From Thelephora terrestris (taxonomy: Eukaryota > Basidiomycota > Agaricomycetes > Thelephorales > Thelephoraceae), in contig WIUZ02000002.1 of the NCBI GenBank assembly GCA_015956445.1, forward strand, positions 1,984,001 to 2,048,000: a stretch of 64,000 bases of DNA, written 5' to 3'. The position numbers were made by a program, and so were the translations under genes. Positions 1 to 10,551 of the stretch are shown one piece after another. Each line of letters opens with the position of its first letter. Position 1 is the stretch's first letter. The notes below the pieces were generated by a model. That model did not search any database, was not told the DNA's origin, and worked only from the letters and a program-made list of their open reading frames with translations.

Positions 1-1609
1 AATCGCCAAATAACACGATGCCACCTTTTCTGATGCTCGACGTCAAACACGATAGCGTTGAAGAATGCTGCTGCTGCGTAAAAGCATTTGGCAAGGGGCC
101 TAACCTGAACTTTGACCATTTGAACTTACCTGGGTCACGAACAATCTCAACAACATGACAACATCAGAGTCAAGGAAAAATACTTTTCTGTGCCTTTTTC
201 AAAGCTTTTCCGTAAGAAAAGGTGAAAAAAAGAGAAAAGTACGTACTTATAGAAGCCATGTCGTGAATAAATAAAAGTTGGGCTTCCAAATATGGTAATA
301 AGTGTCCGATAAGCGAAGGAAAAGAAGTGAAAAGTCACGTACAAAAATAAGTTCTTTGCCATCTTGCTGATGAAGGTCATATGCTGAGGTGTTGCAAATA
401 GCAGCTGCAGAGGCAATAGAAGTGAAGGCGACCTGGCTGGGGAGGATCTTGCAGAGGAAGCAGTCACCGAAGATGTACGCGACAGTAACCACGTTTCACG
501 GGTTTTTGCCGTTGTTGACTTTGCCAATCCAGGAGGAGAGTGCCAGGACGCTACACGGGCCACAGCAAGGATGAGGGGGGAGACAGCGACGATCATGGCG
601 GAAGTACACTCAGCAAGGACAGAGTGGTGTCAACCGTGGAGAGGCAAGATCGCGGGAAGGAATTTATCACAGTCAAACCAATCATTACGTTGATGATCAT
701 TGAAGACACTGGGACATTTGTCCAATGCCATAGCGTAGATCTGTACGAAGGGTTGGGGAACATCCAAGAAAAATAGGGTATCCGGATCTGGAGTGCGGAG
801 CAAGAGGAGCGTGGCATGAGTCCAGTGACTGGGACGGTAGTCATTGTTCCCCCAAATCCGGTGTCAACGGGTGATACGGGAAGTCAGGGACAAGGTTGGC
901 CAACTGGGGTCCGCGGTTTGGGGGTCGTATGAGGTATATTGAGCGTCTCCCTCGCATCCCGCTTCGGCCGCTAGTGTACTCTCATCATAGGTTTCGCTGG
1001 TTCATACGACACAAAGCACCCCATATGATAGATGTTCACGGCAATCGTGCTGGAGAGACCCTTTTGCTCCTTCCCTGTGCTCTACCTCGAGCTGGATTGA
1101 GAGGTGTTGTGCTGCTCGTCCAAGTTGGAAGTAAAGTAAAAATGTGAGGAGTAACGGCACATCCGCCACTTGTTGCACCCTATGTGGGGTGCATTGGCGA
1201 TTACCCGGGGACTGTCCGCCAGAGCATTTGTGGATAGAGAACGTGGAGACGTACCGCGATGATGTGGTTGCGCGAAGCGAGGACACCCCAGCCGCGACCC
1301 GGGGTCATTGCTCACTTTGCCGCAAAGCATGGGTTTAATATTCATGCCCTCGTACTATACGTGCCCTTGCAAGTTCGGCAGGGCTAGAGGTAAGATTGGT
1401 GAGACAACGGCGGGGCACATGGTCTGAGCTATGACTTACCATCAGCTGGTTCACTCTAGGCTGGAATCCAGCCTCAAATTCTGAGCGGGGGGAGGATGGC
1501 TTGGGGATGCTGATCATCATCTTCATGATGCTCTGAATTACATCAGTAAACGTGACATGGAGACCATTTTCACATTATTCCGCACTTATATGGCATATAA
1601 GCACAAATA
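1..1609. other. stretch without a recognised gene
   Basis: Only short open frames overlap here on both strands and none resembles a protein family I know. The stretch leads up to the left edge of the Plavaka-type element. It may be old transposon or intergenic DNA; nothing in it supports a gene call. Confidence 0.5.
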
Positions 1610-1630
1610 ACCTGGTTATATAAACCAGGT
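1610..1630. repeat. perfect 21-base palindrome near left element edge
   Basis: Arms ACCTGGTT and AACCAGGT surround a five-base ATATA centre. It lies about 50-120 bases outside the AAATAA-rich block at the left side of the Plavaka-type element. It could be part of the element end or a separate small hairpin. Confidence 0.6.
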
Positions 1631-1857
1631 CACGATTTTATATAAATTTCACTCACCATTTCGTCACGCAATTTACAGGCCAAAATAAGTTTGATTAAAG
1701 TCCAAAATAAGACGGAAATAATCCAAAAAATAACTAGTCCAAGAAACCGGGGCATTGTGATTGTGTTCTGAGCGGTCAAGAGGCAACAGTCGGAAAACTG
1801 GTTTGTAAATACATGAACTAGTGACGAGGGTGTCTAATTCAACACGAGTGTCGGCAG

Positions 1858-3626
1858 CTAGTTGGAGGGTGAGGATGGGGGATCAGCGGGCAGAAACGGC
1901 GCAGATTCGTCAACTGAAATCCCGGCGTCGACTTGGGCTTCGTGTGCACGGGTCCTTTCATACCGGCGGAGCGCGTTGAATACTCCCTTCCAGTCGTCAT
2001 CAGCGAAATGCTTCTTGATCTTGTTGGCGTACGTGGTTGTTGATTTCAGGCAGTTCGTGGTGGAGAAATCTTTCAAGGTTGATACGTAATCGCCACTTTT
2101 GTGCGCCCTATACCCGCGCTCAACCTGAAACAAAAATCAGTAAAAAACATAATAAGAAGCACGTTTAACTTACTGCTGCCGCGGCGAGTGCAAGCGCACC
2201 AATCGGGCGATCAGTGTCATCGGGTGGCTGGCGGATACCATACGACTTGTAGTATGCTGAGAAAGCGCGGATGACAGGAATTGCTTGAAACAGGCCTCGG
2301 CGTTTCTAGGACACAGAATTTAAGCAGGGAACATGAGGAACGACGAGGGTAAGTCATACCTCATCATAATACTTTTCTCCACTGGGGGAGGGAACCTCGA
2401 TGGTTCCAGGGCGGAAATACTCCCAGACGATAGGATGTTGCTCTGATTCGAGAAGAGTGTTGATGTAAGCTGCCCTTTGTGCCTTGGAGTCTAGCAAACG
2501 TTTGGAGTATTGAGTGGGGAGGAACTCGATGACTGCCGTGAGCCCTTCAACGCCGATTTGGTTATGAAATTTACTGATGTCACGGTTGGTTGGTGCGACA
2601 ACCGCGTCACCCGGGGATAGGTGACACTGGAGTTGTGGGTAGACTTGATTGAATTCGTGCTGGTAGATCGGGAGACTAGGGTTCGACCATGGTGATACAT
2701 CAGAGCAGACCATCTTGATCATGTGACGGATGAAGACGTCGCGAAAGTTTGTCTGCATGCCAAAGGGCAAGTGCTTTACTCCTGGGCTGTGGATTTTTTC
2801 GTTCTTATCCTTATACTTCCCTTTGAATGAGTGGACCTGATGTTGATCACCAAGATGAAATGGTGAAGGAGCGACAGTGTTTTGGATGGATGCGGCAGGA
2901 CTGAAAAGATCAAGATCATCGACGTCTGGCGTGATCGGAGACGGGTAAGGCTGTCGAGAGGAAGAGGACGCCAACGATGATGGGGTATAGAGCATCTGGG
3001 TCATTGAGGATGGTGTGGGAGACATCATCGGTGACAAAGGGGAAGCCTGTCGACGAGCAGCCGGAATCGTCTTCCGTAAAACCTGAGGCCAGTTGGTGAT
3101 GAGGCCGGATGGTTTGTTGCGGATCGTTGGGCGGACCTCACTGAATGAGTGATATTCCTTATTGCGCTTCAAGGCCCTGTATAACGAAAAATAAATAAGA
3201 CCAACCACAGTTGTGGTTGTTGGGCGTGACACACCGTGGGTTGAGGCTGCTCGAGGGGATTCGTTTCCCACCCAAGACTATGTAGTCATCAGATTCTGCG
3301 TCAGTCAGGGCCTCAGGCTCAGCTGTGATGAGCATATCAACGTCATCGACGGGAGGGCTACTGTCCCTCATGAACTTGAGGCGTGATCAGATGGCAGACT
3401 CATTTGAAAGGCGAAGCGGACGTACGAGAGGTTCCTTCGAAAGGGCGGCAGTCTCGTCTGGATGTTTGAAGGCGGCCAGACGTGCTTGAAGTTCTCGGAT
3501 CTGATCGTTCTTGGTGGGTGCTTTGGTCCGCTTCTTGGTTGGGATACCGGCCTTGATTTTTGCGGCCTCGGTCATGACAGGCGCCGCTGGGCGAGCGTCC
3601 TTGTTCCTTGCACGAGTCGACACCAT
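1858..3626 (-). pseudogene. Plavaka-associated companion gene of unknown function, with one in-frame stop
   Basis: The reading starts at 3626 with a basic, Lys/Arg-rich segment (MVSTRARNK...). It then runs through an acidic stretch (MRDSSPPVDDVD...), a Ser/Pro-rich linker, a conserved block (FRDVFIRHMIKMVCSD... HEFNQVYPQ) and a C-terminal block ending SAPFLPADPPSSPSN. Good introns are visible at 3177-3234, about 2309-2354 and about 2128-2175. The first two blocks are in the same frame but are parted by a TGA at 3387-3389, too close for an intron, so this copy is broken once. The protein resembles uncharacterised agaricomycete proteins found in many copies; a DUF6532-type domain is possible but unverified. 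Its position opposite the transposase suggests it is cargo or an accessory gene of the element. Confidence 0.65.
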
Positions 3627-3959
3627 ACTGAGTGAGAGAGACTAGAGTAAAAGAGTGATGAGGTGGTGAGAGAAATGAACGAACAGGTGAGGATGGGAGA
3701 GACGACAGAACGTACAGGTTCTCTTTTATAGCACAAGAGGAATCCAAGTTCGAAGGGAGATGTACGGGTGCAGGACAGTTGGGGCTCTTGAGGCAACTCC
3801 GTCCGTTCTTCGGAGAAGGGGAGTGTGATAAGAACGAGTGCACAGAATGGCAGTTTCGGAAGGGTCTTGTTGCTTCTCCTGGAATCCGAGTGGTCAGAAT
3901 CGTTGTGGGCGGTCTCGGTGATGGTAACGAGGACTTACTGAGAGGCGAGGGTGACGTTT

Positions 3960-4225
3960 CCCGTTCCAATCGACCACCCGGTTGGCATCGGCACCTCCAA
4001 GATTGAAGCGGCTAGCGCTGCGAAGCTTGGACCCACGGGCATTGCAGAACTTGATCCAGCGAACGTCTTGAGAATTGAAGGAGCGGGCATCACGAAAATC
4101 GATATGGCTGGCGCTGGAGAAACTGACGCCATCGACGCTGGGGGAGTGAACATAGGGAAGATTGGTGGACTTGATGCTGAAAAAATTGGCATCGTCGACG
4201 CCAGCGACATCGATGAGGTGGGCTG
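3960..4225. repeat. degenerate 24-base periodic stretch between the two element genes
   Basis: On the plus strand about nine consecutive eight-residue units can be read, such as KIEAASAA, KLGPTGIA, ELDPANVL, RIEGAGIT and KIDMAGAG. This corresponds to a decayed 24-base repeat. Several frames on both strands stay open here. It lies in the divergent spacer of the Plavaka-type element, so it may be a regulatory repeat rather than a coding region. Confidence 0.45.
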
Positions 4226-4591
4226 GCACGCCAGGTTGCTGGGACCTATTCACTGCTGAAATGTCTTGTGTGTAGAGCAGTAGCCGTGTTGTTGGCCAGG
4301 ACGTGGGAAGAAGAGAGACGAGGGAATCGGAAGTGTCAGCGGTGGGAGGTGAGGAGTGAGAAGGCAGGGCGAGAAGAGTGGGTGGGACTTGACTTCGTAA
4401 AATCGCCGCGCCCATCACATCACCATGTGTTGGGAAGCAGGCTTGTGACCTGTCACAAGTTCCTTAAGTTCCTGTCCCTCGCGCCCTCGGTTCCTCACGC
4501 CAGCAACGCTCCGCTGCCACTTCGACACTCTTGTCTCATTCCTCCTTCGATTCCCCTTCGTTACCGCAAGCCACCCAGTGATTCACCCTTC

Positions 4592-7500
4592 ATGGGTCCG
4601 CTGTTCTTCGCCTGCAGCAGATGTGGGAAGATTTGCAAGTCCGTTGGTGGACTTACTCAACATTCCTCAGTCCACTGCCAACCCGCCCAGCCCGCCCATC
4701 CCATCCAAAATTTGCGTCGCGAGTACCACCCGCTACTCAGCGGTAACTCCTTCCTCCCCATTCCTTCATCATCAATCTGATGAGAATTTACAGGAACGCC
4801 TTGCGATCACCTCGGAAATTTTCTCCCACCCAACTCACCACCAGCACCACCACCCCAAAAGGCCAACGACGACTGGACCCCATTCAAATCGCGGGCTGGA
4901 TTCGAGCTCGCTGAAGTTCTGTACCTCAAAGCCAACCTCTCTCAAAGCCTCATCAACCATATCCTCGACCTTTGGACCGCCACACTCATCCCACATGGTG
5001 ACCTCCCCCCTCTCATCGATCATCAGGACCTCCTCACGCGGATCGATGCAATCAAATTAGGATCCGTCCCATGGAAGTCTTACACCGCCCAGTACCAATG
5101 GCTCCGCCCCGACGCTGGTCCGGTACCGGAGTGGATGAAGACCGAATACCACTTCTGGTACCGTGACCCTAGGAAGATTATCCACCACCTCCTCGCGAAC
5201 CCTGAGTTTGCCTCGGGTATCGACTACGCCCCTCTCCGTGACTTCAAAGACGAGGAACGGCAGTATCGCGATTTTATGAGCGGGAACTGGGCATGGGATC
5301 AGTGTGTACGTAGACGCTTACTACGAGCTCGTCGTTTATTAACTTCCCCGGATTACAGGACGCTATTGCAACGGACCCTAGGACACACGGCGCGATGTTC
5401 GTTCCGATCATCCTTGGGACTGACAAGACGACCGTCTCAGTTGCGACTGGCCAGCACTCACGTGTGATCTAACGCATCGCCCCATAGGTACTCGGGAAGA
5501 TGCAAAGGACGAGCTCTTCCGTGATTTCCGCCGCCGCCTTCTCCACGGATGTCTGACAGTTGTCAATTCCGCCATCAAACCTCTCATGTTGACGTGGGAT
5601 CTTGTCCGATGCTCTGATCATCACTTCCGCCGGGTGATCTATGGCCTTGGCCCCGAAATCGCCGATTATCCCGAGCAGTCAGTTGCCGCGGGGACTGTTT
5701 ATGGCTGGTGTGTCACGTCTGTATAATCCATGTCCCATGCAACACTCACGCACTAACTGGTTCCTCTTCAGGTGTGAAGCCGACCCTCAAAACCTTGATG
5801 ATCCGACAGCCGAACTGCGGACTCGGGAGAAGATGTTCGCACTTCTCGAGGCAGAGGACGATGACACACTGTGGTTCCATCATGGAATGGTACCCGACTT
5901 TCTGGTGCATTGACCACCTTCACTCTCTCCAGAACACGTGCTGACCTTTGATCCCAGCCATTCACGGCCAGCTTTCCCCGCGCAGATATCTACGAACTTC
6001 TCAGCCCAGACCTCCTTCATCAAGTCATCAAGGGAACATTCAAGGATCATCTCATCACGTGGGTTGAGGAATATCTCAAGATTGTGCACGGTTCCTCGGA
6101 GGGGTCACGGCTCCTCGATGAAATCGATCACAGGTACACAATTTTGATCAATGTTCCGATTGTTCCTCATCTTTCTCCTAGAATTTCCCTGGTCCCCCTG
6201 TTTCCTGGCCTCCAAAGATTCAAACAGGGGCGAAATTTTCAGCAGTGGACTGGAAACGATTCCAAGGCATTCATGAAGGTCTTCACCACCGCGCTGGAAG
6301 GCATCGTTTCGGTTGACATCATCAAGACCCTCACCGCGTTTCTAGATTTCTGTTATATTGTACGCCAGGACACCATTGCCGAGGTCTCGTTGACCGCCCT
6401 CGACAACGCTCTCGGCAGGTTCCACCACCACCGTGAAATCTTTCGGGAGTCCGGCGTACGCCCAACTGGTTTCTCACTCCCTCGGCAGCATTCCCTCACT
6501 CACTATCGTCACCATATTGAGAAGTTTGGGGCGCCAAATGGGCTTTCCTTGTCAATTACCGAGTCCAAACACATCATTGCCGTTAAGAAGCCATGGCGCC
6601 GGTCCAGTCGGTATGAAGCGCTTGGTCAGATGCTCATGATCAACACCAGAAATGATAAGCTTGCCGTCGCACGGACTGACTTCTCGTCACGCAGCATGCT
6701 GGACGGCACTTGCCTCAGTGAGGTGATTGACAGGCTTCGCGAAGCCCTTGAGGACGCCAAAGACAACAACAGCGACACAGATCCCGACTCAGATTCTGAG
6801 AGCGAGGACGGCCAGGATCTCGATGCCGATGAGGATGAGGATGCCGTGACAGGTCCAGTCGATGGGCCACCCCCATTGAGCGATATCACCCTCGCGCTGA
6901 AGTGCGGTGAGTATCCCTCAACATCTTACGTCTTATCATCACTTACACTGTCAACACAGCACGCGGCTATCCTCTCGGGTCAATCTGGGAGCTCGGCAAA
7001 CATATCAAACAAGAAAACCTTGAAGCACTCATCCGGATTTTCCTCTTCTACCACCAGAATCCCAACTCCGCTGGGGCCCCTTCTGTCTCTGCCTGCCCGT
7101 CTATCAACTCCATTGAAGACATCTCTGTCTTCCATTCGGCCAAGGCGGTGTTCTGCGCTCCGAGCAACTCTCCCGGCGTCGGAGGTCTCTACCGCGAAAT
7201 GATCCGGTCCACCCCGAAGTGGAAAACAAGTGGCATCATAGCACCACGTCGCGATTGTGTCCTCCTCCACACTGGTTCGGATATGCCAGGAGCCAGGGGT
7301 TTTGAAGTTGCAAGAGTTCATCTGTTCTTTTCGTTCGCACTCGAGGAGGAGGTCTTCAAATGTGCGCTTATCCACGAATTCTGCAAGAGCTTTGATGATC
7401 CGGACCCCGACAATGGCATGTGGGTCTTCGAGCCGGACTACAACAGGGACGGGTTCAGATTAATGTCGGTGATTCACATTGATTCCATTGTCCACGCCGC

Positions 7501-7633
7501 CCATCTTTTGCCTGTATTCAAAGACGACACTCCCATCCCGAGGGAGATTAACTTCACCCACACACTCGACGCGTTCAAGGCTTTCTACCTCAACAAATAT
7601 ATTGATTACCATTCCTTCGAAACTTTGTTTTAG
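4592..7633 (+). CDS. Plavaka-family transposase, internally deleted
   Basis: The start at 4592 opens directly into a C2H2 finger (CSRCGKICKSVGGLTQH, His and Cys following). An intron at 4743-4793 joins it to the hallmark GTPCDHLGNFLPPNSPP block. Further family blocks follow: FKSRAGFELAEVLY, WMKTEYHFWYRDP, MFVPIILGTDKTTVSVATGQ, HFRRVIYGLGPEIADYPEQ, PRADIYELLSPDLLHQVIKG, LSITESKHIIAVKKPW, and the C-terminal LDAFKAFYLNKYIDYHSFE. Introns at about 5307-5357, 5712-5771, 5905-5956, 6135-6180 and 6906-6958 give frame-consistent joins. Between TVSVATGQ (about 5457) and REDAKDELFRDF (about 5495) the usual family block of some 35 residues is missing and the frames do not join over a normal intron, so this copy carries a deletion. 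An acidic Asp/Glu-rich stretch lies near 6770-6850. It would act in the nucleus on element ends. Confidence 0.85.
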
Positions 7634-7986
7634 TCTCCCGGTCACTGTAAACACGATGTTGAGCACGAATATTATTTTTTTACTTCTGATCAATCTTATT
7701 TCCTCTTTATTTTCTCGTGCAAAACACGCGCGAATTTTGAAAAAGTAAGTTCAAAATAATCAAAATAATCTCGGATAATCAAATAAGTTGAAATAATCGA
7801 GCGACTACTTTACTGATGTATAATAATTTGAGTTCACTCCACGTGAGGGCTTTTACACGTGACCAACTCGGAGGTGCTAACAAACCCAGGGTAACCCCCA
7901 GCCCCCACCACCAACTTGAACTATACTGAGCCCCCAGTACGGGGAAGATTGGTGCACAAGAGACTTCCGCATTAACCACCTCCCGA

Positions 7987-9708
7987 ATGGACGAACACAC
8001 TTACCCCGGAAGGGGCCTATCGCTCTCGCAGCTTGTTTTCGCGCTCAACGAGGAGCTGAAGCGGGTGGCATATTCTCCCATGTACGTCGCGCAAAAGGTC
8101 ACTTTGGTCTCGTCATAGGACAGGTATGCTGATGACTTATGCAGCTTCACTTTGGAGGCAGTCTCTCAACTTGATCAGGACGCCTCAATCGCGTCGGCAG
8201 CCATTCGCGAGTGGAAGAACTCCTTCGCTCGCATCAACCGCATCCCAACGGATATCCTTTCCCTCATCCCTACCTACCTCTCTTCCCAAAAGGATCGCTT
8301 CCACGCCGCTTCTGTGTGCCGTCATTGGCGTAGAGTCCTCCTCGAACGTGGTGAGCTCTGGTCACAGTTGTTCCTCATAAAGGGCGAGGACTACGTTTCA
8401 ACCCTCCTCGAACGCGCGAAAGGGTGTGCGCTCGAAATCATTGCCGACCGTGACGCTCCTGTTGGCACTATAGCACTGATTTCTACTTGCGCCCAGCAAA
8501 TCAGGGATCTCGAGTTCGTACAAAACCACTTGCAGGACATCGAAACATTCTCTGAATTCAATTCCGGGCGACTCCCGCTCCTCCGCAGCCTCAAGATAGA
8601 GGCCTTCAATTTCCACAGCGTACCCATCCCTCCCTCGCTTGCCTTCTTCAGAGGTTCTATCAATCTGGAACGATTTGTCTTTTATTACCACGGACTTCCC
8701 TTCTTGAGCCATTTTGTCTTTCCGAACCTCACCACATTCGAACTATCCTCACGCCCGGAAGAGGAGTGGAGCGGATTGTACCTGCTCGACTTCCTGGGAG
8801 CTTCACCCACATTGCGAACGGTCAAAATGGACGTCTCTGCGCAAATCGTGCTGGAGGGCGTCCCGCAGGAAATGGTCGTCGTCCTTCCCAATGTTGAGAC
8901 GTTCTCCCTGAACTTAGTCAATGGCATCGTGAGATACTCTTATGGCATCGCAACCCACATATCGTGTCCTCGCTCTAGGGACACATCGCTGACTCACGAG
9001 ACGTATGACGAGGACATGGGTGCCAACCCGGAGGTGTTTCCCACCCCTGCTGTTTGGAACACAATCGTTCGCCAGTATATGGCGAGCCCCATTGAGAAGG
9101 TCACACTCAATCTTCAACGCCCTGAATGCGTGGACGACGAATGTCTCCTCACCTTCCGGTCCTCCGACGAGACTATCGTTAGATTGGGTTTCAAGGTTTA
9201 TACAACGGATGGAGATGAGGATGGGTCAAACATTCCCCGTGCAACGATAGGTCGGGAGATTCTCTGTCAAGCCCTCACGGCCATTCGACGCCACCCCCTA
9301 CTGTCCCACGTCAAACGGCTCCACATCAACTGTCGAGCTGCTATGTGGCACATCTTTAGGGTTGTACGCATGTCGAACGAGGTCCCGGAACTATTCGATT
9401 CATTGGGCCCCTTGGACGAGTTGATTCTTGATGGCTGCGATTCACGTGTATTCTTCCCCACCTTCGTCGACATTGACAGCTTGGAGAAGCCTCATGTGCT
9501 TCCACAAATCAAGGACCTTACGATCTTACACCCATTGGTAGGAATTCCGGTGATGGAGTGGATGAACGGGATTGTGGAACTTGCAAAGGCACACTACGCG
9601 AGGGGGATGCCCTTCGAATGCGTGACAGTTCGCATGTGGCGTCTTCCCATAGAGATGGCAGAGGAGCTGAGGCCATGGGTTGGTGTGGTTGATTGCCGTG
9701 AGGATTGA
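7987..9708 (+). CDS. F-box / leucine-rich-type protein
   Basis: Two exons (7987-8081 and 8145-9708) give about 552 residues. After an N-terminal helix (LSQLVFALNEELKRVAYSP) there is an F-box-like segment, INRIPTDILSLIPTYL...HAASVCRHWRRVLLE, followed by repeating hydrophobic units of leucine-rich type to the end. Agaricomycetes have large families of this form; they are thought to be substrate adaptors of SCF ubiquitin ligases. The substrate cannot be read from sequence. The first start was chosen because its exon joins in frame with a GTACGT donor and TGCAG acceptor. The gene lies just beyond the right edge of the Plavaka-type element. Confidence 0.8.
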
Positions 9709-10551
9709 TCTGCATAGATCGGGCATTAGATGACTGGTTGTTCAGCAGGCCATTAGGGTCCTTCGATTATTCAGTGCTACTTACATATTGTGAGCATGCA
9801 AACGTCAGTTGCTTCAACTGTTGGAGAACACCCAAGCAGAGGCTAGGCGTGATGTGAGATTACGTGGGTAATTGGTACGAATGACGTACCTCCACTGTGT
9901 ACAACCTCTGGTTCCTCATGCCCACGAAGCTTACTAATTTCGCAGAAATATGGAACTGAAAATAGATGGTCGGTGACTGCACATTTTCCTCGCGAAGGAG
10001 ATGGCAAGACGGCGGTAACTGCTCGAGAATGAATTCTGATTGTGTTTGAACGATGCGATCTCAACACATCCAGACCATGCTGAGGTCAAAAGAGACGTGA
10101 TAATGGGCCTTTGTATCTACAAAAGCACTGTGTGCGTCGTTAGGTGGTCAGAAAGAAGTTTTTCCGCGCTATGAACTGAGCTCCGACTCAAAAGGCGACT
10201 GTCTGAGGCGTACCCATAGGTAGGACGGCGTTGATGTAGGGGTAGCACCACCCAAGAAATCGCCATTAACCCTTGTATTGAAAGATTCACCGAGAGTGGG
10301 CAGTATTCCCATGGGCCACCCACCGGGATCACTATAACATCGCTACCGTAGGCAGATGGTGGCTAGAAAGCTGATCAGGAAGCCTGTGGCGTCGACTCAT
10401 AAGGCGCACTGATGCTTACTTACGATTTCCTCATTTCCTTGCCTGCCTTGAGGCTTCTCATTTCCCACCTCGTGCTCTTACCACATTAGTTCCGTCCTTG
10501 ATTCCACACGTCCACAATCGCACGCTGGCCACCGAAACTAACCGCAACCAA
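9709..10551. other. gene-free spacer
   Basis: There is no open frame of convincing composition. The stretch separates the F-box gene's 3' end from the start of the CS-domain gene and presumably holds the latter's promoter. No clear motif stands out. Confidence 0.5.

Larger units (their letters stand above)
1610..7800. mobile_element. Plavaka-type DNA transposon, degraded
   Basis: Two divergent genes make up the element: a minus-strand companion gene (1858-3626) and a plus-strand transposase (4592-7633) that closely matches the Plavaka group of the KDZ superfamily of cut-and-paste transposons. The edges are approximate. Both flanks are A+T-rich and carry repeated AAATAA-like words (about 1680-1735 and 7750-7800), in the same orientation on the two sides. 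A 21-base perfect palindrome sits at 1610-1630. I could not define terminal inverted repeats or a target-site duplication. The copy is probably inactive: the companion gene has an in-frame stop and the transposase lacks an internal block. Confidence 0.75.

Noticed and set aside
3894-4418. 174-codon minus-strand frame as a separate transposon gene
   Set aside because: It covers the 24-base periodic spacer, where several frames are open by composition alone; no conserved block supports a protein.
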